Assembly: GCF_008041835.1 (NCBI RefSeq)
Contig: NZ_VRYE01000049.1
Span: 1-51,580 of the forward strand
Origin: Ectopseudomonas mendocina
Lineage (GTDB): Bacteria; Pseudomonadota; Gammaproteobacteria; Pseudomonadales; Pseudomonadaceae
Direction: 5' to 3'
Length of the DNA stretch: 51,580 nt
Part shown: positions 37,056 through 46,134 of the stretch, one piece after another
Layout: each line of letters opens with the position of its first letter
Position numbering within the stretch: the first letter of the stretch is position 1
Position numbers and translations under genes: made by a program
Notes under the pieces: generated by a model
The model's input: the letters and a program-made list of their open reading frames with translations, nothing else
Databases searched by the model: none
What the model was told of the DNA's origin: nothing

Positions 37056-37219
37056 AGGCCGGGCATCAGTCCGAGTGAAAACGTAGCGAGCGAAGGTCAG
37101 GCAAGGTAAAAGCCGGCGAAGAAGCGCAGTTTACGACTTGTAAATGAGCATTCTGAGCCGGGTTTTAACGCAGCATGGCCGAGCGCAGTAGTTTTCACGC
37201 TGACTGATTTGCCCGGCCT
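37056..37219. repeat. Palindromic element between oprH and phoP
   Basis: The outer arms AGGCCGGGC..TCAGTC..GTGAAAAC (37056-37086) and the inverse (37188-37219, GTTTTCAC..GACTGA..GCCCGGCCT) pair with small mismatches. Inside, TAAAAGCCGGC and GAGCCGGGTTTTA pair, and the tip is TTTACgacttGTAAA (37130-37144). Total length is about 164 bp. Like the element at 24051 it is a nested palindrome with a short A+T tip. It lies within an operon that is tightly packed in P. aeruginosa. Confidence 0.75.
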
Positions 37220-37245
37220 TCGCACAACTTAATAGGGGGAGTCTC

Positions 37246-37923
37246 ATGAAATTGCTGGTGGTGGAGGATGAGGCGCTGCTGCGTCACCATCTGTTCACTC
37301 GCCTCAGCGAAAACGGGCATGTGGTGGATGCCGTGCGCACCGCCGAAGAAGCACTGTACCGAGCTGAGTCCTTCAATCATGACCTGGCCCTGGTCGACCT
37401 CGGTCTGCCTGGTATGAGCGGTATCGACCTGATCCGTGAGCTGCGCAGCCAGGACAAGAACTTTCCGATCCTGATACTCACCGCACGCGGTAACTGGCAG
37501 GACAAGGTCGAAGGGCTTTCCTGCGGTGCCGACGACTATGTGGTCAAACCGTTCCAGTTCGAGGAGCTGGAAGCACGTCTGAACGCGCTGCTGCGACGTT
37601 CTTCCGGGTTCACCAAGTCGACCATCGAAGCGGGCTCCCTGGTGCTGTACCTCAATCGCAAGCAGGCCACGGTGGATGAACAGTCGCTGCAGCTGACCGC
37701 CTACGAGTACCGCATCCTCGAGTACCTCATGCTGCACCATCAGCAGGTGGTGGCCAAGGAGCGCCTGATGGAGCAGCTCTATCCGGGCGATGACGAGCGC
37801 GATCCCAACGTCATCGAGGTACTGGTCGGGCGTCTGCGGCGCAAGCTGGAGTCCGTGCTCGACGGCAAACCGATAGAAACCGTGCGTGGCCAGGGCTACA
37901 TGTTCAACGAGCGCTGCAAGTGA
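37246..37923 (+). CDS. phoP: Two-component response regulator PhoP
   Basis: A 225-residue OmpR-family regulator. Receiver domain 1-115 with phosphoacceptor D51 (ALVDLGLPGMSG), acidic pair E7-D8 and K101 (YVVKPF). C-terminal winged helix about 125-225 (LTAYEYRILEYLMLHHQQVV; NVIEVLVGRLRRKLE; VRGQGYMF). It controls genes of low-Mg2+ adaptation and cationic-peptide resistance. ATG 37246 lies after GGGGGAG. The gene overlaps phoQ by GTGA. Confidence 0.95.
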   Translation: MKLLVVEDEALLRHHLFTRLSENGHVVDAVRTAEEALYRAESFNHDLALVDLGLPGMSGIDLIRELRSQDKNFPILILTARGNWQDKVEGLSCGADDYVVKPFQFEELEARLNALLRRSSGFTKSTIEAGSLVLYLNRKQATVDEQSLQLTAYEYRILEYLMLHHQQVVAKERLMEQLYPGDDERDPNVIEVLVGRLRRKLESVLDGKPIETVRGQGYMFNERCK

Positions 37924-39302
37924 GGCGCGCGCGCGTTGTGTGGCGCAAACTGCGCACGCGCTTCGCGTCCCTGCGGCTGCGCCTGATGCTCGCCAGCGCG
38001 GCGCTGGCGATGCTGTTCATGCTGCTGTTGATGCCGGTGCTGCAGGGCGTGTTTCTCATGGCCCTGGAGCAGACCATCGAAAAGCGCCTGGCCTCCGACG
38101 CGGCAGCGCTGATATCCGCCGCGCGTATCGACGACGGCCAGTTGCACATGCCGGAGAAGATGCCGGACGAAGAATTCGACAACCTCGATTCGCACCTGCT
38201 GGGCTTCATCTTCGACCGTGAAGGCCAGATGATCTGGCGCTCGCGCTCATCCATCGACGAACTGGTGCGCTACCTGCCGCGTTATGACGGTCGCGGCCAC
38301 GAGTTCGTGCGCATTCGCGACGAAAACGGCCAGGAATACTTTGTCTATGACATCGAAGTAGACCTGCTGCGCGGCGATCAAACCGCGCTGAGCATCGTCA
38401 CCATGCAGCCGACCCGCGAATACCAGGGGCTGTTCAACGGTTTCGCCTGGCAACTGCGCCTGTGGCTGGGCATCGCCCTGCTGGTGCTGCTGGGGCTGCT
38501 CTGGTTCGGCCTGACCTGGGGCTTTCGCAGCCTGCGTGGCCTCAGCGACGAGCTCGACGGCGTAGAGGCCGGCACCCGCCAGCGCCTGAGTGACGAACAC
38601 CCGCGCGAACTGCTGCGCCTGACCAACTCCCTCAACCGCCTGCTCGACAGCGAACGGCGTCAGCGCGAGCGCTACCGCGACTCCCTGGAAGACCTCGCCC
38701 ACAGCCTGAAAACCCCGCTCAGCGTGCTGCAGGGCATTGGCGAAAGCCTGGCTGTGCAGCCCGACAATCGCGAGCAGGCGCAACTGATGCAGGCGCAGAT
38801 CGAACGCATGAGCCAGCAGATCGGCTATCAACTGCAACGCGCCAGCCTGCGCCGCAGCGGCCTGGTGCGCCATCGCGAACAGGTCTGGCCGCTGCTCGAT
38901 GGCTTGTGCCGCTCGCTGGACAAGGTCTACCGCGACAAGCGCGTCGAAGCGACCCTGGACGTGCCCGCGCACAGCCAGATCACCATGGAACGTGGCGCGC
39001 TGATGGAACTGCTTGGCAACCTGCTGGAAAACGCCTACCGCCTGTGCCTGCAACAGGTGCGTGTGAGGCTGCAACCCCTGACCGACGGCTGCCTGCTGAC
39101 CATCGAAGACGATGGCCCCGGCGTGCCCCCGCACCAGCGTGAGCGGGTACTGCAGCGCGGTGAACGACTGGATGCACAGAACCCGGGGCAGGGTATCGGC
39201 CTGGCGGTGGTGGAAGATATCGTCGACAGCTACGACGGCGAGCTGAGCCTGGAAGATTCGGAACTGGGCGGCGCCTGTTTCAGGGTGCGGTTGTACGACT
39301 GA
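37920..39302 (+). CDS. phoQ: Sensor histidine kinase PhoQ
   Basis: A 460-residue inner-membrane kinase/phosphatase starting at GTG 37920, overlapping phoP by four bases. Helix 1 is about 22-48. The periplasmic sensor (about 50-176) carries the acidic patch MPDEEFDNLD used for Mg2+ bridging to the membrane. Helix 2 is about 180-200. HAMP follows, then phosphoacceptor H261 (DLAHSLKTPLSVLQG), N371 (LLGNLLENAYRL) and the G-boxes DDGPGVPPHQRERV and GQGIGLAVVEDIV. It activates PhoP at low Mg2+ and in response to some cationic peptides. All key residues are present. Confidence 0.95.
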   Translation: MRRARVVWRKLRTRFASLRLRLMLASAALAMLFMLLLMPVLQGVFLMALEQTIEKRLASDAAALISAARIDDGQLHMPEKMPDEEFDNLDSHLLGFIFDREGQMIWRSRSSIDELVRYLPRYDGRGHEFVRIRDENGQEYFVYDIEVDLLRGDQTALSIVTMQPTREYQGLFNGFAWQLRLWLGIALLVLLGLLWFGLTWGFRSLRGLSDELDGVEAGTRQRLSDEHPRELLRLTNSLNRLLDSERRQRERYRDSLEDLAHSLKTPLSVLQGIGESLAVQPDNREQAQLMQAQIERMSQQIGYQLQRASLRRSGLVRHREQVWPLLDGLCRSLDKVYRDKRVEATLDVPAHSQITMERGALMELLGNLLENAYRLCLQQVRVRLQPLTDGCLLTIEDDGPGVPPHQRERVLQRGERLDAQNPGQGIGLAVVEDIVDSYDGELSLEDSELGGACFRVRLYD

Positions 39303-39560
39303 GCCTTGCTGTCAGGCACGTTCTTCCGATTCTTGTACGGAACAGAACCGCTGCCGGTCCAGGCGAGTCCTGCAGCGGAACAAGGTCGATACCAAATGTG
39401 AGCCCTGATCAATTGAACGCTTCGCCCTCGCGGCGCGAACTACGGAATGGCCAGGGCGCAAAGGCCCAGAACAGGCCGGATATACGAATGTCATCGCGCT
39501 GGTGACAGGTGCCAAAGCGAAGCTTTGCTCACTACTTGTGGGGAGAGTCCATGTCAGTTT

Positions 39561-39851
39561 TTAGATGCTTGGTGTACGGTCTTCGTTGTGGTGCCATATA
39601 CGAAGAATGACGATAGTTTCTGTGTGGGCTGAATAGCGGACTCTATATTTTCCGAAAACTGCGTCTCGAATGGCTTTTGGGCTTGGAGCAAGCTCAACAG
39701 CGCGGCCCATTTCTGGATATAGACAAAGATTCTCGATGCGGGAAAGGAGCTCTGCTGCAATGCGTGCAGCAGCAAGAGGATCGTTCTCTGCTATGAATTC
39801 GCGCAGGCGAACGAGGTCTGCCACCGCGTTTTCTGAGTAGGCCAGTCTCAC
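39561..39851 (-). CDS. RelE/ParE family toxin
   Basis: A 96-residue protein, MRLAYSENAVADLVRLREFI, with YPEMGRAVELAPSPKAIRDA, GKYRVRYSAHTETIVILRIW and HHNED: the ParE-type toxin fold. ParE toxins poison DNA gyrase; RelE relatives cut mRNA on the ribosome. The RelE catalytic set is not evident. The start is GTG 39851, overlapping the antitoxin stop by GTGA, so it is translationally coupled to the antitoxin. It is A+T-richer than its surroundings, as is common for acquired TA pairs. Confidence 0.85.
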   Translation of the reverse strand: MRLAYSENAVADLVRLREFIAENDPLAAARIAAELLSRIENLCLYPEMGRAVELAPSPKAIRDAVFGKYRVRYSAHTETIVILRIWHHNEDRTPSI

Positions 39852-40120
39852 TGACCAGCCTTCGGTGGGGATAGCTCATTGTCGGTGCCCCAGCTTTGCA
39901 GCCAGGCAGCTACAGCTTCGCCGGATACAACTCGGCCCTGCGCCACTGACTCCATCGCTTGCAGTGTTTCTTGCCAGCGGTTCTGCTCTAGCTCCTGGCG
40001 CTCAAAGAACTCTCTAAGTGCTTGATTAATAAGCCAACTTTTACTTCTCTGAAGCTTCTCGGCCATAGCGCCAAGATTTTCTTCGAGTTCCGGTTGAAGC
40101 CGGACGGTTGTGACGCTCAT
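39848..40120 (-). CDS. Ribbon-helix-helix (CopG/ParD-like) antitoxin
   Basis: A 90-residue protein: N-terminal ribbon-helix-helix (MSVTTVRLQPELEENLGAMA, then EKLQRSKSWLINQALREFFE) and a C-terminal toxin-binding tail (RVVSGEAVAAWLQSWGTDNE). It should neutralise the ParE-like toxin and repress the operon. ATG 40120 is the family start; the upstream extension is not RHH-like. The promoter is probably within 40130-40170, where AATAC repeats (40152-40165, minus strand) could be operator half-sites. Confidence 0.85.
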   Translation of the reverse strand: MSVTTVRLQPELEENLGAMAEKLQRSKSWLINQALREFFERQELEQNRWQETLQAMESVAQGRVVSGEAVAAWLQSWGTDNELSPPKAGQ

Positions 40121-40372
40121 GGATATGCCTCCATACTTTTGAATGCAATGTATTACACAGTATTCATGCGGGCAAGCAGGCTCGGCGCGCGAGTGCGCGT
40201 GTTGCACTCAGCTCCTGCAACCGCCCGCGACAGCACCCAGGATGAAAAGCGACATGAAGAACGGCAAGCCTATCGCCTCTGGCGCATTGCCAGCAGGCTT
40301 GGGTCAGAACCTAGTGCATATCCGCCTGACCTGTCCATCCACGAAGCCCGATGCACAGGCAGCCATGCTGCC

Positions 40373-41371
40373 TTACCCCTCCTGTGCCCGATACGCCCCC
40401 GGTGTCAGCCCCGTCCATTTCTTGAACGCGCGATGAAAGGCCGAGGGTTCGGAGAAGCCGAGTTGTTCGGCGATGTCCTGAATCGCCAGTTCGTCGCGGC
40501 CCAGGTGGTAGATGGCGAGGTCGCGGCGCAGGTGGTCCTTGAGTTCCTGGAAGCTGGTGCCTTCTTCGCGCAGGTGGCGGCGCAGGGTTTGTGGGCTGGT
40601 GTGCAGGTGCTGGGCGACCTGTTCCAGGTCCGGCCAGGTGCGGCAGTCGCGGCCGAGCAGGCGACGAATCTGGCTGATCAGGCTGCCGCCGCCGTCGGGA
40701 CGGGCCAGCAGATCGGCGGGGGAGTGTTGGAGGAATTGCTTGAGCGTGCGTTCGTCCTGCAGCAGCGGCATGGCCAGGTAGCGGGCGTGGAACAGCAGGC
40801 TGGTTTGTCCGGCGGCAAAGCGCCGGCTGCAGGGGAACAGCAGTTCGTATTCGGCGGCATGCGCGGGTTCGGGGTAGGCGAAGGTGGCTTCTTCCAGGCG
40901 AATGCGCTGGCCGATCAGCCAACTGCCAAGGCGATGCCAGATCACCAGCAGGCTTTCCACGAGAAAATGATCCGGGTCCCATAGCGTGCTGTCATCGACG
41001 CTCAGGCGCGCCCAGTCACCTTCGCGTTGCAGGCGGATGCCCGGTGCGTCGGGGAACAGGCCGTAGAACATCGCGCCACGGCTCAGGGCTTTTTCCAGGC
41101 TGCGACAGTGGATGATGGCGTGGCTCATCATGGCGAAGGTGCCGCGTTTGCTCGGCTGGCGGCCGAAACCCAGGTATTCGTCGTCCAGCGCTTCCCACAG
41201 CAGTTGCATCAGCCGGGAGAATTGCTCCGGGGCGATGCGTGCGCGCGGCTCGACCAGCACGGCGCTCTGGATGCCAGCCTGGCGCAGTATCGGGTCGCAG
41301 GCCAGGCCGTGGCGGTCCGCACCGCGCAGGGCGGCGCGGACGAAGTGGCTGGCAATGGTGCGTTCGCGCAT
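40373..41371 (-). CDS. AraC family transcriptional regulator
   Basis: A 332-residue regulator. An N-terminal arabinose-binding-like domain (about 15-200, PEQFSRLMQLLWEALDDEYL; GTFAMMSHAIIHCRSLEKAL) and a C-terminal double helix-turn-helix (about 230-330, DLEQVAQHLHTSPQTLRRHL; IQDIAEQLGFSEPSAFHRAF then KKWTG). This layout matches OruR-like AraC proteins. It is divergent from the acyl-CoA dehydrogenase across about 163 bp and is the likely regulator of that cluster. ATG 41371 starts MRERTIASHFVRAAL. Confidence 0.9.
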   Translation of the reverse strand: MRERTIASHFVRAALRGADRHGLACDPILRQAGIQSAVLVEPRARIAPEQFSRLMQLLWEALDDEYLGFGRQPSKRGTFAMMSHAIIHCRSLEKALSRGAMFYGLFPDAPGIRLQREGDWARLSVDDSTLWDPDHFLVESLLVIWHRLGSWLIGQRIRLEEATFAYPEPAHAAEYELLFPCSRRFAAGQTSLLFHARYLAMPLLQDERTLKQFLQHSPADLLARPDGGGSLISQIRRLLGRDCRTWPDLEQVAQHLHTSPQTLRRHLREEGTSFQELKDHLRRDLAIYHLGRDELAIQDIAEQLGFSEPSAFHRAFKKWTGLTPGAYRAQEG

Positions 41372-41534
41372 GCTGGGTTTCCGAAATCGAGGGTGGTCGA
41401 TGGTAGGCAGTTGCTCCCAGCCAGGGCAAGCCAACCGAGCGATTGGGTCAACCGAGGCTGAGCGCATGGGTCATTGAGGGGCGGCGGGGCGGCCCTTAAC
41501 CTCAAGGACATAACAACAGCGGAGGACCCGCCCC

Positions 41535-42674
41535 ATGCAACGCAACCATTTCGACACCGAGCACAACCTGTTCCGCGACGCCTTCGCTGCGTTTCTCGAT
41601 AAAGAGGTGGTGCCGCATCAGGAAGCCTGGGAAGAGGCTGGTGTGGTGGATCGCAGCGTGTGGCGCAAAGCCGGCGAGATGGGTTTTCTGTTGCCCTGGG
41701 CGGACGAGGAGTACGGCGGAGCGGGGCTCAAGGACTTTCGTTACGAGCAGATCATGTGCGAGGAGCTGGCGCGCATCAACGAGCCCGGTTTCATGATCCC
41801 GCTACACTCGGCGCTGTGCGGCCCCTATATCGCCGAGTACGGCAATGCCGAGCAGAAGGCGCGCCTGCTGCCGGGCATCATCAGCGGTGAAACCATCCTG
41901 GCGGTGGCGATGACCGAGCCGTCTGCCGGCTCCGATCTGGCCGGCATGCGCACCACGGCCGTGGACAAGGGCGATCACTGGCTACTTAACGGCTCCAAGG
42001 TGTTCATCTCCAACGGCTACCTGGCTGATGTAGTGATCGTCGCAGCCAAGACCGACCCGGCCAACAAACACGCCATGGGCCTGTTTCTGGTGGAGCGCGG
42101 CATGCCCGGTTTCGAGCGCGGCAAGAAGCTGAAGAAGCTCGGCATGCACAGCCAGGACACCGCCGAGCTGTTTTTCAATGACGTCAAGGTGCCCAAGGAC
42201 AACCTGCTGGGCGATGCCAAGGGCGGCTTCTTCTACCTGATGAATATGCTCGCTCAGGAGCGCCTGACCAACGCCTGTGGCGCTGTGGCCGGCGCCGAGG
42301 CGGCGCTGCAGACCACCATCGACTACGTCAAGGAACGCCAGGCCTTTGGCCGCCCGGTGGCGCATTTCCAGAACACCCGTTTCAAGCTGGCCGAGATGCG
42401 CACCCAGATCGACGTGGCCCAGGTGTTCACCGACCGCTGCGTGCTTGACCACAACCAGAAGAAGCTCACCCCGGAAGTCGCCGCCGAGGCCAAGCTGTTC
42501 ACCACCGAACTGCTCGGCAAGGTGGTGGACGAGGGCGTGCAACTGCACGGCGGCTGGGGCTACATGTGGGAGTATCCGATCTGCAAGATGTACGCGAATG
42601 CGCGCATTCAGCGCATTTTCGCCGGTACGTCGGAGATCATGAAGGAGATCATCAGTCGCGGGATGAAGCTGTAG
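41535..42674 (+). CDS. Acyl-CoA dehydrogenase
   Basis: A 379-residue FAD enzyme that introduces the alpha-beta double bond in acyl-CoA, electrons passing to ETF. Signatures: helical N-terminus (FRDAFAAFLDKEVVPHQEAW), AVAMTEPSAGSDLAGMRTTA (FAD/substrate), DTAELFFNDVKVPKDNLLGD, YVKERQAFGRPVAHFQNTRF and the C-terminal GGWGYMWEYPICKMYANARI then IFAGTSEIMKEII. It is closest in style to long-chain dehydrogenases. The start follows GGAGGACCCGCCCC. First gene of the catabolic cluster. Confidence 0.94.
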   Translation: MQRNHFDTEHNLFRDAFAAFLDKEVVPHQEAWEEAGVVDRSVWRKAGEMGFLLPWADEEYGGAGLKDFRYEQIMCEELARINEPGFMIPLHSALCGPYIAEYGNAEQKARLLPGIISGETILAVAMTEPSAGSDLAGMRTTAVDKGDHWLLNGSKVFISNGYLADVVIVAAKTDPANKHAMGLFLVERGMPGFERGKKLKKLGMHSQDTAELFFNDVKVPKDNLLGDAKGGFFYLMNMLAQERLTNACGAVAGAEAALQTTIDYVKERQAFGRPVAHFQNTRFKLAEMRTQIDVAQVFTDRCVLDHNQKKLTPEVAAEAKLFTTELLGKVVDEGVQLHGGWGYMWEYPICKMYANARIQRIFAGTSEIMKEIISRGMKL

Positions 42675-42806
42675 CGCTGTAGGGCGGGGCAACCCGCCAC
42701 GAGTGGCCTGTGATGGATCGTACCTGCCGTGCCAGGGGGCTATCGTCAGTAGCGCTCGCCGTGCGATGAGCAGGTGAACCCCAGGATAAGAAGAAGGTAA
42801 CCGCCC

Positions 42807-44110
42807 ATGACTCTGCAACTGCCGCTGCAACGCTTCAACCACTGGCTGGATCGGCAAGCCGATGCCGTCTGGCTGCGTCAGCCGGTCAATGGCGTGTGGC
42901 ATGACTTCACCTGGCGCCAGGTCGACGAGCAGGCGCGCCGCCTGGCCAGCGCGCTGCTGGCGTTGGGCTGCGTGCCGGGCGAGCGCGTTGCGCTGCTGGC
43001 GAAGAACTGCGCCGAATGGTTTATCAGCGACCTGGCGATCCAGCACGCCGGGCTGGTCAGCGTGCCGTTGTATCCGCTGCAGGCGCCGGAACAGATCGCC
43101 TATGTGCTGGAGCACGCGGGCTGCAGGGTAATCCTGGTTGGCAAGCTGGATGAGCCGGACAAGCTGGCCACCGGTATCGCGGCGCATATCACCCGCATCG
43201 CCATGCCTTATCCGACCATGCCTGCCGAGCACCAGTGGCAGGCCTTGCTGGCGGCGCATGAGTCGCTGCTCGGCGCGCATCTGCAACGCGGCGAGGATCT
43301 GCTGTCGATCCTCTATACCTCCTGCACCACCGGGCAGCTCAAGGGCGTGATGCTCTCGGCCCACGCCATGGCGTTCTCTGCGGCTCACGCCACGGCGGAG
43401 CTGAACATGACGCCGCAGATCAGTTCTTTTCCTACCTGCCGCTGTCGCATGCCGCCGAGCGCTTTCTGGTCGAATTCAACAGCCTCTACTGCGGCGCACC
43501 GGTGGCCTTTGTCGAGTCGCTGGAGACCTTCGCCAGGTGCGTCCCACTGTGTTCTTCTCGGTGCCACGGTTGTGGACGCGCTTTCAGCAGGGCGTGCTGG
43601 AGAAATTGCCGGCGCACAAGCTCGAGAGCCTGCTGCGTATCCCGCTGCTGGGGCGGCTGGTTGCACACCGGTGACCGCAGCCAGCTGGACGAGGCGGGCT
43701 ACCTGCGCATCACCGGGCGGGTCAAGGACATCTTCAAGACCAGCAAGGGCAAATACGTCGCGCCAGCGCCCATCGAGGGCAAGATCGCCAAGACTCATTG
43801 GGTCGAACAGGTGTGCCTGATGGGCAGCAACCTGGATCAACCGTTGGCGCTGGTCGAGCTGTCACCCGCCGCTCGCCAGCAACCGCGTGAGTTGCTCGGC
43901 CAGTCACTTGCCGAGCATCTGCATGCAGTCAATCAACGACTGGAGGCGCACGAGCGTGTCAGCCATTTCTACCTGGTCAGCGAGGCCTGGACAGTGGATA
44001 ACGGCAGCATGACGCCGACCATGAAGATTCGCCGCAACGTGCTGGAGGTGCGTTATGCCGAGGCCATTGCCGCCATGCCCGGTGATGCCGTCATCGTCTG
44101 GGAACGTTAA
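42807..44110 (+). pseudogene. AMP-dependent acyl-CoA ligase, decayed
   Basis: The N-terminal part is a normal ANL-superfamily ligase (WHDFTWRQVDEQARRLASAL; VPLYPLQAPEQIAYVLEHAG; SILYTSCTTGQLKGVMLSAH). Around 43418 one base is lost (CAGATCAG for CAGGATCAG) and the frame moves to FFSYLPLSHAAERFLVEFNS. At about 43535 a short deletion moves it again to VRPTVFFSVPRLWTRFQQGV. At about 43655 sequence jumps from RIPLLG straight to GWLHTGDRSQLDEAGYLRIT, losing the central segment with the E-G-Y-G-x-T-E-type motif. The C-terminal end (VKDIFKTSKGKYVAPAPIEG to 44110) is recognisable. No active ligase can be made. About 370 bp is missing relative to family length. Confidence 0.88.
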
Positions 44111-44162
44111 TCCGTAGCCGGATGCAATCCGGTTACGTTAAACAAGCAAATCGGGAGTCACC

Positions 44163-45344
44163 ATGTCCGGCCCACTGTCTTCGCTGAAAATTCTCGACTT
44201 CTCCACCCTGCTGCCGGGGCCGTTTGCCTCGCTTCTGCTGGTCGACATGGGCGCCGAGGTGCTGCGGGTGGAGTCGCCCACGCGCATGGACCTGGTACGC
44301 GTGCTGCCGCCGCACGATGGCGGAACCTCCACTAGCCACGCCTACCTTAACCGCAACAAGCGCAGCATCGCCCTCGATCTCAAACGGCCCGAAGCTGTGG
44401 AGGTGGTTAAGCAGTTGGTCAGCGAGTACGACATCGTGCTCGAACAGTTTCGTCCCGGCGTGATGGATAAGCTGGGCGTCGGTTACGAGGCGCTCAAGGC
44501 GATCAACCCACGGCTGATCTACGTGTCGATCACCGGTTACGGCCAGAGTGGGCCTTATCGTGATCGCGCCGGGCACGACATCAACTACCTGGCGCTGGCC
44601 GGCATTGCCAGCTACACCGGGCGCCGCGACTGCGGCCCGTTACCGCTCGGCGTACAGTTGGCCGACCTGGCGGGCGGCTCGCTGCATGGCGTGATCGGCC
44701 TGCTCGCAGCCGTGGTGCAGCGCCAGGCCACCGGTGTGGGGCAGCAGGTCGATGTGAGCATCACCGACTGCGTGTTCAGCCTGCATGGCATGGCGGGCGC
44801 TGGTTACCTCGGTGCTGGCGTCGAGCCTGACATGGAAAACCAGGCGCTCAATGGCGGTAGCTTCTACGACTACTACCGCACGCGCGACGGTCGCTGGTTC
44901 TCTGTCGGCAGCCTGGAACCGCAGTTCATGCAGCAGTTCTGCGCCGCCATTGGCCGCCCCGAGCTGGCCGCACGTGGCTTGTCGCAGAAGCCCGAGGTTC
45001 AACGCGCGCTCAAGCGCGAGATCGAGATCGAGTTCGAGAAGCGTGATTTTGCGCAATGGTGCGAAGTCTTCGCTGAGCTTGATGCCTGCGTCGAACCCAT
45101 GCTGTCGCTGGCCGAGGCGGTCGAGCACCCGCAGATCAAGGCGCGTGGCCTGGTGGTGGAGGTGCCGCGCGGAGGATTACCGGCGCAGTCGCAACTGGCC
45201 TGCCCACTGAAATTCTCCGAAGGTTTGCCACCGCCCAGGCATGTGGGGACGGCAGTCGGCGCACACACCGAGCAGGTGCTGCTGGAGTTGGGTTATGACG
45301 CCGAACAGATCGCGGCGTTGAGGGCGTCCAGGGCGCTGGGTTGA
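44163..45344 (+). CDS. CaiB/BaiF family CoA transferase
   Basis: A 393-residue class III CoA transferase or acyl-CoA racemase. N-terminal LKILDFSTLLPGPFASLLLV and MGAEVLRVESP, NRNKRSIALDLKRPEAVEVV, YVSITGYGQSGPYRDRAGHD, and the catalytic aspartate in GVQLADLAGG. It is close to alpha-methylacyl-CoA racemase-like members, which would let branched acyl-CoA enter beta-oxidation. ATG 44163 follows GGGAGTCACC. It ends the AraC/dehydrogenase/ligase cluster and is intact, unlike the ligase before it. Confidence 0.9.
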   Translation: MSGPLSSLKILDFSTLLPGPFASLLLVDMGAEVLRVESPTRMDLVRVLPPHDGGTSTSHAYLNRNKRSIALDLKRPEAVEVVKQLVSEYDIVLEQFRPGVMDKLGVGYEALKAINPRLIYVSITGYGQSGPYRDRAGHDINYLALAGIASYTGRRDCGPLPLGVQLADLAGGSLHGVIGLLAAVVQRQATGVGQQVDVSITDCVFSLHGMAGAGYLGAGVEPDMENQALNGGSFYDYYRTRDGRWFSVGSLEPQFMQQFCAAIGRPELAARGLSQKPEVQRALKREIEIEFEKRDFAQWCEVFAELDACVEPMLSLAEAVEHPQIKARGLVVEVPRGGLPAQSQLACPLKFSEGLPPPRHVGTAVGAHTEQVLLELGYDAEQIAALRASRALG

Positions 45345-45373
45345 GCCGCAAGCTGCAGCGCGTGGTGATTGCC

Positions 45374-45462
45374 GGTGCGCGCGGCGCACCCTACGGGATT
45401 TTGAGGCTAGCGTAGCCGGTGTGGGCGATTTCGATGCTGGTGTAGGGTGCGCTGTGCGCACC
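45374..45462. repeat. REP doublet, GGTGCGC..GCGCACCCTACG family
   Basis: GGTGCGCGCGGCGCACCCTA (from 45374) and its inverse TGTAGGGTGCGCTGTGCGCA (from 45441) face each other with a 45-bp spacer. It lies downstream of the CoA transferase and before the convergent sprT, filling most of the gap. Confidence 0.7.
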
Positions 45463-45527
45463 AATGCCTTATGGAGGGCCTGCGGTCATTCCTGGCGGTG
45501 TTCACCAGCGTTATGGAGCTTCCCTCA

Positions 45528-46022
45528 TCACTCCTGACGCTGCTCACCACTGAAGGTCAGCGTTACCTTGCAACGCCGGCAATAGTAACGGCGGCCCTTG
45601 GCGACCAGCGCATGACGCTGGGCCGAGAAGGGGAACTCGCCATCCACGCAACTGCAGCGGTAGATGAAGCGGTTGACTTTGCGGCGTTCGACTTCATAGC
45701 TGTGGCAACGATGCGGCGGCAGTTCGTAGACGCCGCGCATGATCAGTTGCCATTCCTCGCCATGCGGCTGAATGCGTGGGCCGAATAGCTGATGGGCGAC
45801 CATGTGGGCGACTTCGTGCGGCACTGTCTGGCGCAGGAAGTCTTCCTGGTTGGCCCGGTGCAGCTGCAGATTGAAGCGCAGCTTGTTTTCCGTCAGGTGC
45901 GCGACCCCCGCCTTCTGCCCACGCAGCTTGAAGCTGATCTCGGGGCGGGCAAAGCGTTGCTTGAAGAAGGCTTCGGCCTGCTGGTAGCAGGCTTCGACGC
46001 GGGCGTGAATCTGTTCGGGCAT
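45528..46022 (-). CDS. sprT: SprT family zinc metallopeptidase
   Basis: A 164-residue protein with the zinc motif H69-E70-V-A-H73 (RQTVPHEVAHMVAHQLFG), then FGPRIQPHGEEWQLIMRGV, and a C-terminal zinc ribbon (YRCSCVDGEF; YYCRRCKVTLTF). It is the bacterial SprT family, related to the DNA-protein crosslink protease domain of Spartan. Role in bacteria poorly known. ATG 46022 (MPEQIHARVEACYQQAE) matches the family. Transcribed downstream of the YIP1 gene, with a terminator between. Confidence 0.92.
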   Translation of the reverse strand: MPEQIHARVEACYQQAEAFFKQRFARPEISFKLRGQKAGVAHLTENKLRFNLQLHRANQEDFLRQTVPHEVAHMVAHQLFGPRIQPHGEEWQLIMRGVYELPPHRCHSYEVERRKVNRFIYRCSCVDGEFPFSAQRHALVAKGRRYYCRRCKVTLTFSGEQRQE

Positions 46023-46097
46023 AGGCGGGGGAGAGCAGGGGCTGGCTGAGCGCTGATTATGCCGTAAGCCGGCAGCCCGTGCCGCTGCCAATGAAAA

Positions 46098-46115
46098 GGC
46101 CGCCCGAGGGCGGCC
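46098..46115 (-). terminator. Intrinsic terminator after the YIP1 gene
   Basis: On the minus strand GGCCGCCC-TC-GGGCGGCC is followed by TTTTCATT: an 8-bp G+C stem and a short T-run, 20 bp after the YIP1-family stop. Confidence 0.75.
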
Positions 46116-46134
46116 ATGTCGATACCTCAACTAT

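Noticed and set aside
39303..39560. Possible small gene between phoQ and the toxin
   Set aside because: Frames are short and uneven in composition; I see no supported feature.
41982..43388. 468-residue open frame opposite the acyl-CoA dehydrogenase and ligase
   Set aside because: Runs across two genes on the other strand; shadow composition.
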